Shown piece after piece: positions 42,841-51,226 of a DNA stretch of 64,000 bases. Each line of letters starts with the position of its first letter. Position 1 is the stretch's first letter. The notes under the pieces are model-generated. The model saw only the letters and a program-made list of their open reading frames with translations, ran no database searches and was not told where the DNA came from. A program made the translations under genes and the position numbers. Origin of the DNA: an uncultured Prevotella sp. (GTDB lineage: Bacteria; Bacteroidota; Bacteroidia; Bacteroidales; Bacteroidaceae); NCBI GenBank assembly GCA_946415755.1, contig CAMKTS010000003.1:62001-126000 (forward strand). The letters run 5' to 3'.

Positions 42841-45639
42841 TTACTCGATGGGTTCCAACTTGATCACCATCACAATGCTCTCGGCAGAGCCTTTGGTCAG
42901 CACATACTGTGTACCGGCCGTAATGGCGATGGGTTGCAACTCGTAGTAAGCACTTTCGGTATTCTCTGTACCACTGACGGTAGTCGTCTCACCGTTCACC
43001 TTTACGTCGCGGCCGCTCTTGGCAGTTGCTAGTACCAGAGTCATATTGTAGTTCTTGGCAGGTGTAAAGGTGATAGAACCCTTGCTGTCGAGCTTGACAC
43101 CTTTCTTCAGGGACGTGCCGTTGTAGGTAATCTTGCCGTCACCATAGTTGCCGCCAACGGTAAACATGCTGTTAGAGGGTGAGCCGTCGAATGTACCGAG
43201 AATGGTACCCTCTGGAGCGGGAGTGTCGCCACCGGGCTGGTCGCCGCCGGGTTCTTCACCGCCGCCGGAAGCATTCTCGTCGCCGAAGATTCCCACCAGC
43301 GGAGACTTGTAGTTGTCGAGCAGTCCACCTAAGGTGCTGTCGTAGGCTGAGTCGGTATCGTCACTGCCCACATTGTCGCTGAAGGTATAAGTGAAGTCAC
43401 CATGATTGATACGGCCTGCTCCGTAGTAACCCGTCACAAGACCAGGAACCTCTTCTGCTGCCACAGCCTCATAGCTGTACATCAGCGAGGCATTGGTGTC
43501 GAAGTTGTTGTAGGTCGTGCCACCTACCAGTGTCTTCTCCGTCTCGGGAACCTGCTCGTCGCGGGTTGCTGTCTCGTAGGCATCATAGCCCTTGGCAGAA
43601 GGATTGGCCTGGGTGTAGTAGCTGAAGTGGGCTGCCGTGCGGTCGAAGTAGTTGCCGTAGGCCTTGATCATACCGCCATTCTCACCGGAGAAGGTGCCGC
43701 TGCCCAGCCCGTCGGTACCCTGCAGAGAGGCGAGGATAGGCTTCTTGGTCTTGAGGAAGTAGTTGTTCTCGACAAACACGCTGGCACCGCTGGTAGCACC
43801 GACACCATATTTGGCCACATTGTCGAAGTAGTTGTTCCAGACATGTACAGACATGGTACGTACACGCGGATGACGCGAGTCAGAGTGGTCGAACCAGTTG
43901 TGGTCATAGCTGATGTAGTTGGGACCGCTCTCACTCTTCATACCAAACATGTTGGTCTTGCCGGTATCCCAGAAGTGGTTGTAGCTGACGGTGACGTACT
44001 TGGAGTCGCTCTTCACGTCGACGGAGCCGTCGCCCTTGGCATGGTCGCCACCACCATTGGGACCGTAGAAGATATCCATGTGGTGTACCCAGATGTTCGA
44101 GTTGTCCGTATCCATCGAGATACCGTCATCCATGCAGCGCATGATACCGAAGTTGCGGAACTCAACACTCTTGCTGTTACGCACCAGGAAACCGAAGCCC
44201 TTGATGGTAGCATCGTCACCGATACCCTCGAAGGTCAGGTTCAGCTCAGAGTCGGCCTTTTTGCCTTTCACCTGAATACCCTCTTCCTTGCTGCCAACAG
44301 CATCAAGATCGTCCTTGGTGACCAGTCCTATGAAGCGGAAGGCGATAGGTGTCTTATCACCACCTTTCTCATACCCCTCGATAATAGCCTGAATACCTAC
44401 GCAGGGATTTGTCTCGGCACCAGCCACGGTGGTGGAGATGGTCTTGGCCGTATTCTTCGTGACATAGAACACCTTGGCATTAGCCTTCAGCGTACCGTCG
44501 CTGTTATAGGCACCGGGGGTGTAGCCGTTCAAGAAGGCGAAGCCCTCGCGGCTGTAGTTCTTGACAATGATATTCGTTGCCTCGCTGGCTTTGTCGGTCA
44601 GCTCGGTCTTGTCCTCTTTAACGGGAACCACCTTGATGGCGTAGTCTGTGGCAGCTTTCAGGCCCACCACATCGGCACGCCCATAGGTACCGTAGTTACG
44701 TACCAGCTGGTCGTCAATCTTGGTATACTCGCTATACTGGCCTCCCTTCACGTAGACGTTGTAGGTCTTGGCTCCCTCGAAGAGGTCGAACTTGACGTAG
44801 GCAGATTCCAACCAACCCTTGGCTTCAACAATCTTGACGGCTCCCTCTGGGTTGACGATCTCACCGCTCTGGCCTTCAGCCTTGCGGAAGCTGATGCCTG
44901 CCACATTGCCATCAAAGGTATAGCTGCCTGCAGCCTGGTTGACTGTAACCTTGCTACCATCGAAGTCAATGCTGCGTACCGATGCGGTATTGTAGTATTT
45001 CCGGCTGTTGTCGCTAAGTGTCAGGATAGCCTGGTTGACGTTGGTATTTGAAGTGGTGGAATAGTCATCGCCGGAAACGCCGCTGCCCTGTTCCCCATCG
45101 CCTTCCACCTTGATGCTGAAGACGTTGACAGAGCCGCCAGTACACTTAAAGCTAACAGTTCCATCCTGTAGCACGGTACCCGTGCCGGTCTGAGTGGTGC
45201 CCTTGTCAGCAGCCGTAAAGCCGCTGGTGCCCGAGAGGTTGGTCAGTGCGTCGAAGGTGACTGCTGTGGCTCCTGTGGATGCAAAAACGACGGTCACCAC
45301 CTGGCCTTTCTTCAGTGTGGGAGTGGTCAGAGGAATGTTTTTGCCAGCCAGCTGCAGACGGTTGTTGACATCAATACGGATCTTGTTGGCAGCAGCAGCA
45401 ACGGTCAGTCCCTTGGTCATCTCCAGTTCCGAACCGTTAGCCGTGATGGCACCGTTAATCTCATTCTTACTCTCGTAGCGGTTGCTGGTCTCTGTAAAGG
45501 TCCAATTCCTGGTGTCAGCCTGCAAGGCCGTCACGTCAGCTTCGGGAGTCTGTGTGAAATCCCATGACTGGGCCTTCACGCCCATGCTCATTCCTGTCAG
45601 GAGAACGATTAAACTCAATACGTAATAGATTCTTTTCAT
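42841..45639 (-). CDS. Secreted pectate lyase (PL1 family), 932 aa
   Basis: A signal peptide (MKRIYYVLSLIVLLTGMSMG) and an N-terminal carbohydrate-binding-like beta region (about 25-180) precede the PL1 beta-helix from about residue 370. The catalytic part is clear: NIWVHHMDIFYGPNGGGDHA, KGDGSVDVKSDSKYVTVSYN and YDHNWFDHSDSRHPRVR, with the calcium-binding Asp residues and the catalytic Arg of SRHPRVR. An acidic linker (ASGGGEEPGGDQPGGDTPAP) leads to a further beta domain. ATG 45639 is chosen because it lies 8 bases after the GGAGG box; a Met two codons upstream is too close. It follows the short secreted protein by about 20 bases, so the two form an operon. Confidence 0.93.
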   Translation of the reverse strand: MKRIYYVLSLIVLLTGMSMGVKAQSWDFTQTPEADVTALQADTRNWTFTETSNRYESKNEINGAITANGSELEMTKGLTVAAAANKIRIDVNNRLQLAGKNIPLTTPTLKKGQVVTVVFASTGATAVTFDALTNLSGTSGFTAADKGTTQTGTGTVLQDGTVSFKCTGGSVNVFSIKVEGDGEQGSGVSGDDYSTTSNTNVNQAILTLSDNSRKYYNTASVRSIDFDGSKVTVNQAAGSYTFDGNVAGISFRKAEGQSGEIVNPEGAVKIVEAKGWLESAYVKFDLFEGAKTYNVYVKGGQYSEYTKIDDQLVRNYGTYGRADVVGLKAATDYAIKVVPVKEDKTELTDKASEATNIIVKNYSREGFAFLNGYTPGAYNSDGTLKANAKVFYVTKNTAKTISTTVAGAETNPCVGIQAIIEGYEKGGDKTPIAFRFIGLVTKDDLDAVGSKEEGIQVKGKKADSELNLTFEGIGDDATIKGFGFLVRNSKSVEFRNFGIMRCMDDGISMDTDNSNIWVHHMDIFYGPNGGGDHAKGDGSVDVKSDSKYVTVSYNHFWDTGKTNMFGMKSESGPNYISYDHNWFDHSDSRHPRVRTMSVHVWNNYFDNVAKYGVGATSGASVFVENNYFLKTKKPILASLQGTDGLGSGTFSGENGGMIKAYGNYFDRTAAHFSYYTQANPSAKGYDAYETATRDEQVPETEKTLVGGTTYNNFDTNASLMYSYEAVAAEEVPGLVTGYYGAGRINHGDFTYTFSDNVGSDDTDSAYDSTLGGLLDNYKSPLVGIFGDENASGGGEEPGGDQPGGDTPAPEGTILGTFDGSPSNSMFTVGGNYGDGKITYNGTSLKKGVKLDSKGSITFTPAKNYNMTLVLATAKSGRDVKVNGETTTVSGTENTESAYYELQPIAITAGTQYVLTKGSAESIVMVIKLEPIE

Positions 45640-45658
45640 TGTCATGTCCTCCCTGTTC

Positions 45659-46015
45659 TTACTTGATGATTACCTTTTTGCCACCAATAATGTAAAGACC
45701 CTTCGGCAGACGGGCGGCACTATTGCCAACCAGCTGACCGTTCAGGTTGTAGACAGCCTTGCCTTCCAGGCCGGCTTTCTCCGTGATAGCCATGCGTTCC
45801 TCAATGCTGGTGGCAGAACTCAACTCGATGGTGATGTCTGCCATGTCGAACGTTGCATCGGCCGTTGTACCATCCTTGTAATGCAGGATAACCTTGTCGC
45901 CCTCAAAAGTAATTTGAGAGAGTTTTGAGCCGTCTATCTTCTGCACATCATCAGCCAATACTGCGGTTGCCGACAGCATCATCAGACCACTCAATAGAAA
46001 AATCTTTTTCATCAT
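45659..46015 (-). CDS. Short secreted protein with a sorting tail
   Basis: This 118-residue protein has a signal peptide (MMKKIFLLSGLMMLSATAVLA), a small beta segment (VILHYKDGTTADATFDMADI) and a C-terminal tail Y-N-L-N-G-Q-L-V ... L-P-K-G-L-Y-I-I-G-G-K-K-V. No enzyme domain is present. It is the first gene of the transcript that also carries the pectate lyase at 42841, so it may be a co-exported partner. Similar short leaders appear before secreted enzymes in Prevotella; the function is unknown. Confidence 0.75.
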   Translation of the reverse strand: MMKKIFLLSGLMMLSATAVLADDVQKIDGSKLSQITFEGDKVILHYKDGTTADATFDMADITIELSSATSIEERMAITEKAGLEGKAVYNLNGQLVGNSAARLPKGLYIIGGKKVIIK

Positions 46016-46045
46016 ACGTTATGTTAGTTTTGGTTTTATTGGGTG

Positions 46046-46053
46046 CAAAGGTA
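46046..46053 (-). promoter_or_regulatory. -7 box of the secreted-protein/pectate lyase operon
   Basis: On the minus strand TAccTTTGCACCC stands 30 bases before the ATG at 46015. It is one arm of the inverted repeat 46041-46131. Confidence 0.7.
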
Positions 46054-46118
46054 CGAAGAATTTGAGAGTTTGGATGAAAAAAGAAAGAAAAATAGTCGTA
46101 AACGTTTGCAAATTTTCG

Positions 46119-46126
46119 TACCTTTG
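46119..46126 (+). promoter_or_regulatory. -7 box of the U32/sufE operon
   Basis: TAccTTTGCACCCGCA lies 8 bases before the ATG at 46135, the same leader as before the helicase gene at 40771. The mRNA would be nearly leaderless. Confidence 0.7.
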
Positions 46127-46134
46127 CACCCGCA

Positions 46135-47388
46135 ATGAATGAGAAGATAACCGACTATGAGATGATGGCCCCTGTGGGTAGCCGCGACTCACTGGCCGCA
46201 GCTTTGAAGGCCGGGGCCGACTCGGTATATTTCGGAGTGGAACAGCTGAACATGCGTTCCCACTCGGCTAATCACTTCACCATCGACGACCTGCGCGAGA
46301 TAGCCGCTATCTGTAGGGAGCATGGGGTGAAGAGCTATCTGACGGTGAATACCATTATCTATGGCGAGGATATCCCCCTGATGCATCAGATTGTGGATGC
46401 TGCCAAGGAAGCCGGTATCACAGCCATCATAGCCTGCGATGTGGCTGTCATGCAGTATTGCCGCGTCAAGGGAGTGGAGGTACATCTGTCTACCCAGCTG
46501 AATATCTCGAATATCGAGGCCTTGCGCTTCTATGCACAGTTTGCCGATGTGGTGGTGCTGGCCCGTGAGCTGAATATGGAGCAGGTGGCCGACATCTACC
46601 GGCAGATAGAGGAACAGCACATCTGCGGTCCTTCAGGCCACCTGGTACGCATCGAGATGTTCTGCCACGGGGCACTCTGTATGGCTGTCAGCGGGAAGTG
46701 CTATATGAGCCTTGACAATACAGGACGCTCGGCCAACCGGGGTGCCTGCATGCAGATATGCCGCCGCTCGTATGTTGTGACAGACCGTGAAACCGGTACG
46801 GAACTGGAGATTGACAATAAGTACATCATGTCGCCCAAGGACCTGAAGACAATCCGCTTTATCAATCGGATGATGCGCGCGGGTGTGCGCGTATTTAAAA
46901 TTGAAGGACGCGCACGAGGGCCGGAGTATGTGTTGACTGTTGTCAAGTGCTACAAGGAAGCCATCCGCAGCGTGCTCGATGGTACGTTTACGGAAGACAA
47001 GAAGGATGCTTGGGACCAACAGCTGGCCACCGTATTCAACCGAGGCTTCTGGGATGGCTACTACCAAGGACAGCTGCTGGGCGAGTGGAATGCCAACTAC
47101 GGCTCGAATGCTACCGAGCGCAAACAATATATCGGTAAGGGTGTGAAGTATTTCTCACGTCTCGGCGTAGCCGAATTCACCGTCGATGCCGCCGAGTTCT
47201 CCGTAGGCGACAAAATGCTGATCACCGGTCCCACCACCGGCGCCCTCTATGTGACGGTCGATGAGATACACGATGACACCTCTTCCATTCCGACAGCCCG
47301 TCAAGGTACGCGTGTCAGCATCCGTGTACCAGAAAAGGTAAGACCCTCGGACAAATTGTTTAAAATCATTAAGGATATCCCGATATAA
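46135..47388 (+). CDS. U32 family protein, tRNA/rRNA hydroxylation type (TrhP/RlhA-like)
   Basis: The protein begins with the U32 signature MAPVGSRDSLAAALKAGADS-VYFG and has E-M-F-C-H-G-A-L-C-M-A-V-S-G-K-C at about residues 177-192, with cysteines expected to hold an iron-sulfur cluster. Family members TrhP and RlhA use prephenate-dependent chemistry to hydroxylate uridine at tRNA position 34 or in 23S rRNA; peptidase function is an old annotation. At 417 residues it is close to YegQ/TrhP (about 450). Which RNA is modified cannot be read here. It is followed after 11 bases by sufE, an iron-sulfur gene, which fits. Confidence 0.88.
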   Translation: MNEKITDYEMMAPVGSRDSLAAALKAGADSVYFGVEQLNMRSHSANHFTIDDLREIAAICREHGVKSYLTVNTIIYGEDIPLMHQIVDAAKEAGITAIIACDVAVMQYCRVKGVEVHLSTQLNISNIEALRFYAQFADVVVLARELNMEQVADIYRQIEEQHICGPSGHLVRIEMFCHGALCMAVSGKCYMSLDNTGRSANRGACMQICRRSYVVTDRETGTELEIDNKYIMSPKDLKTIRFINRMMRAGVRVFKIEGRARGPEYVLTVVKCYKEAIRSVLDGTFTEDKKDAWDQQLATVFNRGFWDGYYQGQLLGEWNANYGSNATERKQYIGKGVKYFSRLGVAEFTVDAAEFSVGDKMLITGPTTGALYVTVDEIHDDTSSIPTARQGTRVSIRVPEKVRPSDKLFKIIKDIPI

Positions 47389-47399
47389 CGAAAAACGAC

Positions 47400-47897
47400 A
47401 TGACGATCAACGAAATACAAGACGAGATTATTGAGGAGTTCGCCAGCCTGGACGACTGGATGGACAAGTACCAGTTGCTGATAGACCTGGGCAATGAACA
47501 GGAGCCGTTGGACGAACAGTACAAGACGGAGCAGAACCTGATTGACGGCTGTCAGAGCAGGGTGTGGCTGGTGGCCGACTATGTCGGAGTGAACGATGAG
47601 AAGGGAGAGGCGCGGAATGTCATTCATTTCGCTGCTGAGAGCGATGCGCTGATAGTGAAGGGCATCGTCTCGCTGCTCATCCGTGTGCTGAGCGGGCACA
47701 CGCCGCAGGAGATACTGGATGCCGACCTTTATTTCATAGAGGAAATCGGTTTAAAGGAACATCTCTCCCCAACGCGCTCCAACGGTCTGCTGGCTATGGT
47801 GAAACAGATGCGGATGTATGCGATGGCATTTCTTCGTAAGCCTCCAGCTTATGAAGGTAGTATTCTCGGAAGTCGCGCCAATGATAATAAGGGGTGA
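47400..47897 (+). CDS. sufE: SufE-like cysteine desulfurase partner with extended tail
   Basis: SufE accepts sulfur from the desulfurase SufS for iron-sulfur cluster assembly. The conserved Cys51 lies in IDGCQSRVWL, in the same position as in E. coli SufE, and the helical tail ends in GLLAMVKQMRMYA. The normal family end would be near residue 142; here the frame runs on for about 22 residues (FLRKPPAYEGSILGSRANDN...) through the 3' end of the convergent phosphatase gene, overlapping it by 104 bases. The extension is probably non-functional but real as read. 165 residues in total. Confidence 0.9.
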   Translation: MTINEIQDEIIEEFASLDDWMDKYQLLIDLGNEQEPLDEQYKTEQNLIDGCQSRVWLVADYVGVNDEKGEARNVIHFAAESDALIVKGIVSLLIRVLSGHTPQEILDADLYFIEEIGLKEHLSPTRSNGLLAMVKQMRMYAMAFLRKPPAYEGSILGSRANDNKG

Positions 47898-49146
47898 TAT
47901 CTGTCGGTAGGGGCAGTGTGGCCTCATTCTCGTTTAGCAGTACCTTGAAGATGACATCTGGGTCGTCAGGTCCCTCACGGTAGAATACCAGTTGGATATT
48001 GCTGGCCATGGGGAATACCAGGCATGCCCACCAGCCTCTCTGTTCCAGTTCCTCCAGATTCGTGGTTTGGTAGTCGAAGCCGTTGATGCCCAACAGACAG
48101 GTCAGCGGCAGTATGATGGTCTCGTGGCCAAAGCGTAGTGATGCACCGTGTTCTGCCTTGCTGATGCAACTGTCAGCCTCCTCTATGATCTTACGTAGCA
48201 GATAGCGCTGTGTAAAGGGCTGGTTGCCTCCGTTGAGCGGCGACGGCCCGTAGTTGATATACCACCAGGCATTCTCCTTCTGCCAGAACTGGTGGATGTC
48301 CTCGTATGAGAAAAGGTCGAGGATGGTGGATGAGGTGCCCAAGTGTGTGTTCTGCTGGATGAGGGCACTCTTTAGCAGATAGTAGTTGAGCCACATCTCG
48401 TCAATTTCGCGTTTGACATAGTCCTCGTCGACAAAGAGCAGGTTCATCAGCCGGTGGTTCTGCTCTCGTGGGGCACTGAAGGCTTTGTAGATGCTGTCGG
48501 CAACCGGGGGCATCATATTGTTGCGCAGGTGCTTGTCCTGATGATTCATGTACCACATGTCGCGATACGTGCAGTTTATGCTGATTTTCAGGCGGGGATT
48601 GTTGGCCACCATTTTCTGGACGGCAGACCCCATCGAGAGGATGCAACGGTTGACGATGGTGCTGCGGGCATCGATGAAGGCCGTATCCGCAAAGACCTCC
48701 GGAAAGCGTTTCATCATGCGGTTGGCAATGTCGTAGTGCTGTTTCTTGCCCAGACCGGTCAGGTCGCCCCAGCGTCCTTCGGAGTCATCAATGATGTTAC
48801 GCATCTCGCGCAAAACGCTCTTTCCCACCTCAGTCAGCTGATGCAGGCTGTCTGCCTTGTACAGCATCTTATAAGGTACGTCGTAGCCCTTGCGGTTGCT
48901 GAGATAGCGCGAACCGTGACGACCGTAATGGCTGATATAGAAGGGCTTCTTCCTGGCAGGTGGAGGGGTCATCTGCGGTTCGATGGTGTCGGGATAGATA
49001 CAGTAGTTGCTGGCCGAGAGACTACGGTTGCGGCTGATGTAGTCGAAAGCCGACTGGCTGCTGGCCGGCACGCCGACAAGCATGCAGAGCAGCAGGAGCA
49101 GCAGTGCCTTTTGTCTTTTTCCAAGATGGATGCAGTGGCTACTCAT
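47794..49146 (-). CDS. MINPP-type histidine acid phosphatase, copy 2
   Basis: This is a secreted clade-2 histidine phosphatase, the group that includes Bacteroides multiple inositol polyphosphate phosphatase (phytate degrading). A signal segment (KALLLLLLCMLVGVPASS) precedes the catalytic motif YGRHGSRY (about residue 72, RHGxR) and the C-terminal acid motif FGHETIILPL (HE replacing the usual HAE/HD). It is 450 residues long. Its start overlaps the end of the paralogue by 8 bases, and its own tail (EEMPSHTSASVSP) runs 104 bases into the 3' end of sufE. Substrate: phytate or other phosphomonoesters, inferred. Confidence 0.88.
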   Translation of the reverse strand: MSSHCIHLGKRQKALLLLLLCMLVGVPASSQSAFDYISRNRSLSASNYCIYPDTIEPQMTPPPARKKPFYISHYGRHGSRYLSNRKGYDVPYKMLYKADSLHQLTEVGKSVLREMRNIIDDSEGRWGDLTGLGKKQHYDIANRMMKRFPEVFADTAFIDARSTIVNRCILSMGSAVQKMVANNPRLKISINCTYRDMWYMNHQDKHLRNNMMPPVADSIYKAFSAPREQNHRLMNLLFVDEDYVKREIDEMWLNYYLLKSALIQQNTHLGTSSTILDLFSYEDIHQFWQKENAWWYINYGPSPLNGGNQPFTQRYLLRKIIEEADSCISKAEHGASLRFGHETIILPLTCLLGINGFDYQTTNLEELEQRGWWACLVFPMASNIQLVFYREGPDDPDVIFKVLLNENEATLPLPTDITPYYHWRDFREYYLHKLEAYEEMPSHTSASVSP

Positions 49147-50467
49147 GTATCAGTCCTCCTTTCTTGTTATATGTGGCTTCATACGCCTCCAACTTGCGGA
49201 GACAGTATTCCTTGAAGTCCTCCCACCGGTAGTAGGGTGCGGTATCACTCTTGAGAGGGAGCCGTGCCTCGTCTTCGTTGAGCAGGACTTTGAAGAGTAC
49301 GTCACGGTCTTTCGGATTCCTGCGGTAGAAGATGAACTGCACGTTGGAAGCCATGGGAAATATCTTGTAGTTATACCATCCCTTCTTTTCCAGCGATTCC
49401 AGGTCGTCAGTAGCCAGGCCATAGCCGTTCAGGTCGAGCAGGCACACCAATGGCAGTATGATGGTCTCGTGTCCGAAGCGCAGGTGTACATAGGGCTTTC
49501 CCTTTTGGATGACTTCCTCGCCATCGGCAATCAGCTTGTACAGCAGGTTGCGCTGGGTGTAGGGCTGTAGCCCGTCGTTGATGGTGGAGCCGCCGAAGGC
49601 AATGTACCACCAGGCATTGTCCCTTTTCCAGTTGTTATACAGTTCCTCCTTGGTGAAGATGTCGTAGAGGGTCACCGCGGGATATATCTCAGAATTCTGC
49701 AGGTTGGAGGCCAGCTTGAACAGCTGGTCGTTCAGCTCACCGGCATTCACGTGCTGGCGCACGTAGGCGGTGTCGTTGAACAGGCTCTGCATCAGTCGGT
49801 CGGTCTTTCTGTATTTCTGGGAAAAGGGCGTATAGCATGCCAGTGAGGCAGAGTCCATCTTCATAGCGAAGAGCTTCTTGTCCTGCTGGTTCAGGTAATC
49901 CATGTCACGGTGTGTGGCATTATGGTGGATCTTCTGCTGGGGATGGATGACCAGCAACTCACAAAGGGCATTCTCCATAGAGAGGATGCAGCGGCCTACA
50001 GTGGTGCTGCGGGCATCGACTGTCACCTTCTGGTTGAAGATTTCCGGGAAGCGTTCCGTCATGCGGCGCATAATCTCCCGGTGCTGTCTGGCTCCCAGTG
50101 TGGTCAGTTCTCCCCAGCGTTCGAAGGCATCCTCGCGGATCAGGGTCAGTCGGCGCAGCACGTCACGCCCTAAGGGAGTCAGCTTGCCCAGACTGTCGGC
50201 AGTGGCCATTGTTCGCAACGGTGGATCATAATTGCTGGGTTTGTTATGGTATCGTGAGCCATGCCGACCATAGTGGCTGATGTAGAAAGGAGTCATTCCT
50301 TCGGGAGCTGGTGTCAGTTGATGCTGTGGTCCGGGATAGGCAAGATAGTTGCTTGCCGACCGGTGGATGTCGGCAAATATCTCTTCTTTACACTGCTGTG
50401 CGCGAAGAATAGTGACAGACAGCACGAAAAGTGCTGTCAGCAGCATTTTTATGACAACTTTTTGCAT
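49139..50467 (-). CDS. MINPP-type histidine acid phosphatase, copy 1
   Basis: This is a paralogue of the next gene (order of domains and motif YISHYGRHGSRYHN conserved; about 45% identical by eye). It has a signal segment (MLLTALFVLSVTILRAQ), RHGSR at about residue 72 and FGHETIILPL near residue 345. The longer reading frame to 50575 is not used, because a promoter -7 box at 50483-50476 lies inside it. ATG 50467 gives 442 residues. It overlaps the downstream copy by 8 bases, a tandem pair that could broaden phosphate-ester range. Divergent from the gene at 50532. Confidence 0.88.
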   Translation of the reverse strand: MQKVVIKMLLTALFVLSVTILRAQQCKEEIFADIHRSASNYLAYPGPQHQLTPAPEGMTPFYISHYGRHGSRYHNKPSNYDPPLRTMATADSLGKLTPLGRDVLRRLTLIREDAFERWGELTTLGARQHREIMRRMTERFPEIFNQKVTVDARSTTVGRCILSMENALCELLVIHPQQKIHHNATHRDMDYLNQQDKKLFAMKMDSASLACYTPFSQKYRKTDRLMQSLFNDTAYVRQHVNAGELNDQLFKLASNLQNSEIYPAVTLYDIFTKEELYNNWKRDNAWWYIAFGGSTINDGLQPYTQRNLLYKLIADGEEVIQKGKPYVHLRFGHETIILPLVCLLDLNGYGLATDDLESLEKKGWYNYKIFPMASNVQFIFYRRNPKDRDVLFKVLLNEDEARLPLKSDTAPYYRWEDFKEYCLRKLEAYEATYNKKGGLIHE

Positions 50468-50475
50468 TTTGCTTG

Positions 50476-50503
50476 CAAAGATAGCAAAAAAATTGTATAT
50501 TTG
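50476..50503. promoter_or_regulatory. Interlocked divergent promoters
   Basis: Minus strand TAtcTTTG (50483-50476) serves the phosphatase pair, with the ATG 8 bases later. Plus strand TAtaTTTG (50496-50503) serves the gene at 50532, with TTG at 50473-50475 as its -33 box at a 20-base spacer. The -33 box of the plus promoter abuts the -7 box of the minus one, so the polymerases would compete. Confidence 0.65.
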
Positions 50504-50531
50504 CATCATCTTAGAACAAATTTCGTATGTA

Positions 50532-51212
50532 ATGGCAAAAAAACTGTTAGAAAAAGCTACGACAAACAAGGCCAAGGGGCTGTGGCAGGATGATTATTGG
50601 CTGATGTTGATGCAGTTGTATCTGCGCAAGCCAACAGGTCTGAAGCCGACGTACTGCCGCGAGATGGTAGACCTCAGTCTGGAGTTGCACATTGCTCCGC
50701 AGGAACTGGCTGCCAAGATGGAAGCGATAGCCCGGTTAGACACGCCGCGCATAGAACGCATCTGGAAGGAGTATGCCAACAACCCACAACGGCTGAAGCG
50801 CGCGGTGAGGCTGCTACGCGAGATGAAGGGGTTTAACTCTGGCGGCGACTTCTTTGAGGGGGTTGCGGTGGAAGAGACTTTCGAGCGCAACTTCCGTCCG
50901 CTGGCCGAGGATGAGCGGCTGACACCCATCATGCTGGTCTTGGTGTTGGATCTCTATTTCCGGCTGACACCCATTACCATGGTGGCTGCTACTCCTGAGG
51001 TGCAGGAGCTGGCACGCCTGATGAAGATACCCGTCAAGCTGGTGGTCGACATTCTGGATATCTTTCAGCACTGCGACCCCTACCTGAATCGCAAGGATAT
51101 GATTGTCAGCCCACTGTTGCTTCCCTGTACGGAGGTGTGGAAACAATATGGTAATGGCGACACCATCCTGCTGGCAGCCTATGCCGAAGAGCTGAAGGCG
51201 TATTTCCGTTAA
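50532..51212 (+). CDS. Conserved hypothetical helical protein
   Basis: It is a 226-residue basic-to-neutral helical protein without signal or membrane segment (MAKKLLEKATTNKAKGLWQD...). No family was recognised. Conserved-looking parts include YLRKPTGLKPTYCREMVDLS and LTPIMLVLVLDLYFRLTPIT. It is divergent from the phosphatase pair and convergent with wbqC after 14 bases. The longer frame from 50349 overlaps the promoters and the opposite gene, so ATG 50532 is used. Cytosolic; role unknown. Confidence 0.75.
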   Translation: MAKKLLEKATTNKAKGLWQDDYWLMLMQLYLRKPTGLKPTYCREMVDLSLELHIAPQELAAKMEAIARLDTPRIERIWKEYANNPQRLKRAVRLLREMKGFNSGGDFFEGVAVEETFERNFRPLAEDERLTPIMLVLVLDLYFRLTPITMVAATPEVQELARLMKIPVKLVVDILDIFQHCDPYLNRKDMIVSPLLLPCTEVWKQYGNGDTILLAAYAEELKAYFR

Positions 51213-51226
51213 TGGCGGGGGTGTCC

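Larger units (their letters stand above)
46041..46131. repeat. 17-bp perfect inverted repeat made by divergent promoters
   Basis: GGGTGCAAAGGTACGAA (46041-46057) and its exact inverse (46115-46131) carry the -7 boxes of the secreted-protein gene (minus) and of the U32 gene (plus). The match extends well beyond TAnnTTTG on both sides, with a 57-base A-rich centre. Confidence 0.8.

Noticed and set aside
43402..45051. 549-codon open frame on the plus strand
   Set aside because: It is antisense to the second pectate lyase and has no motif or start signal.
49139..50575. Longer start of the first MINPP-type gene at 50575
   Set aside because: The added 36 residues overlap the divergent promoters and the start of the gene at 50532; the signal peptide fits a start at 50467.
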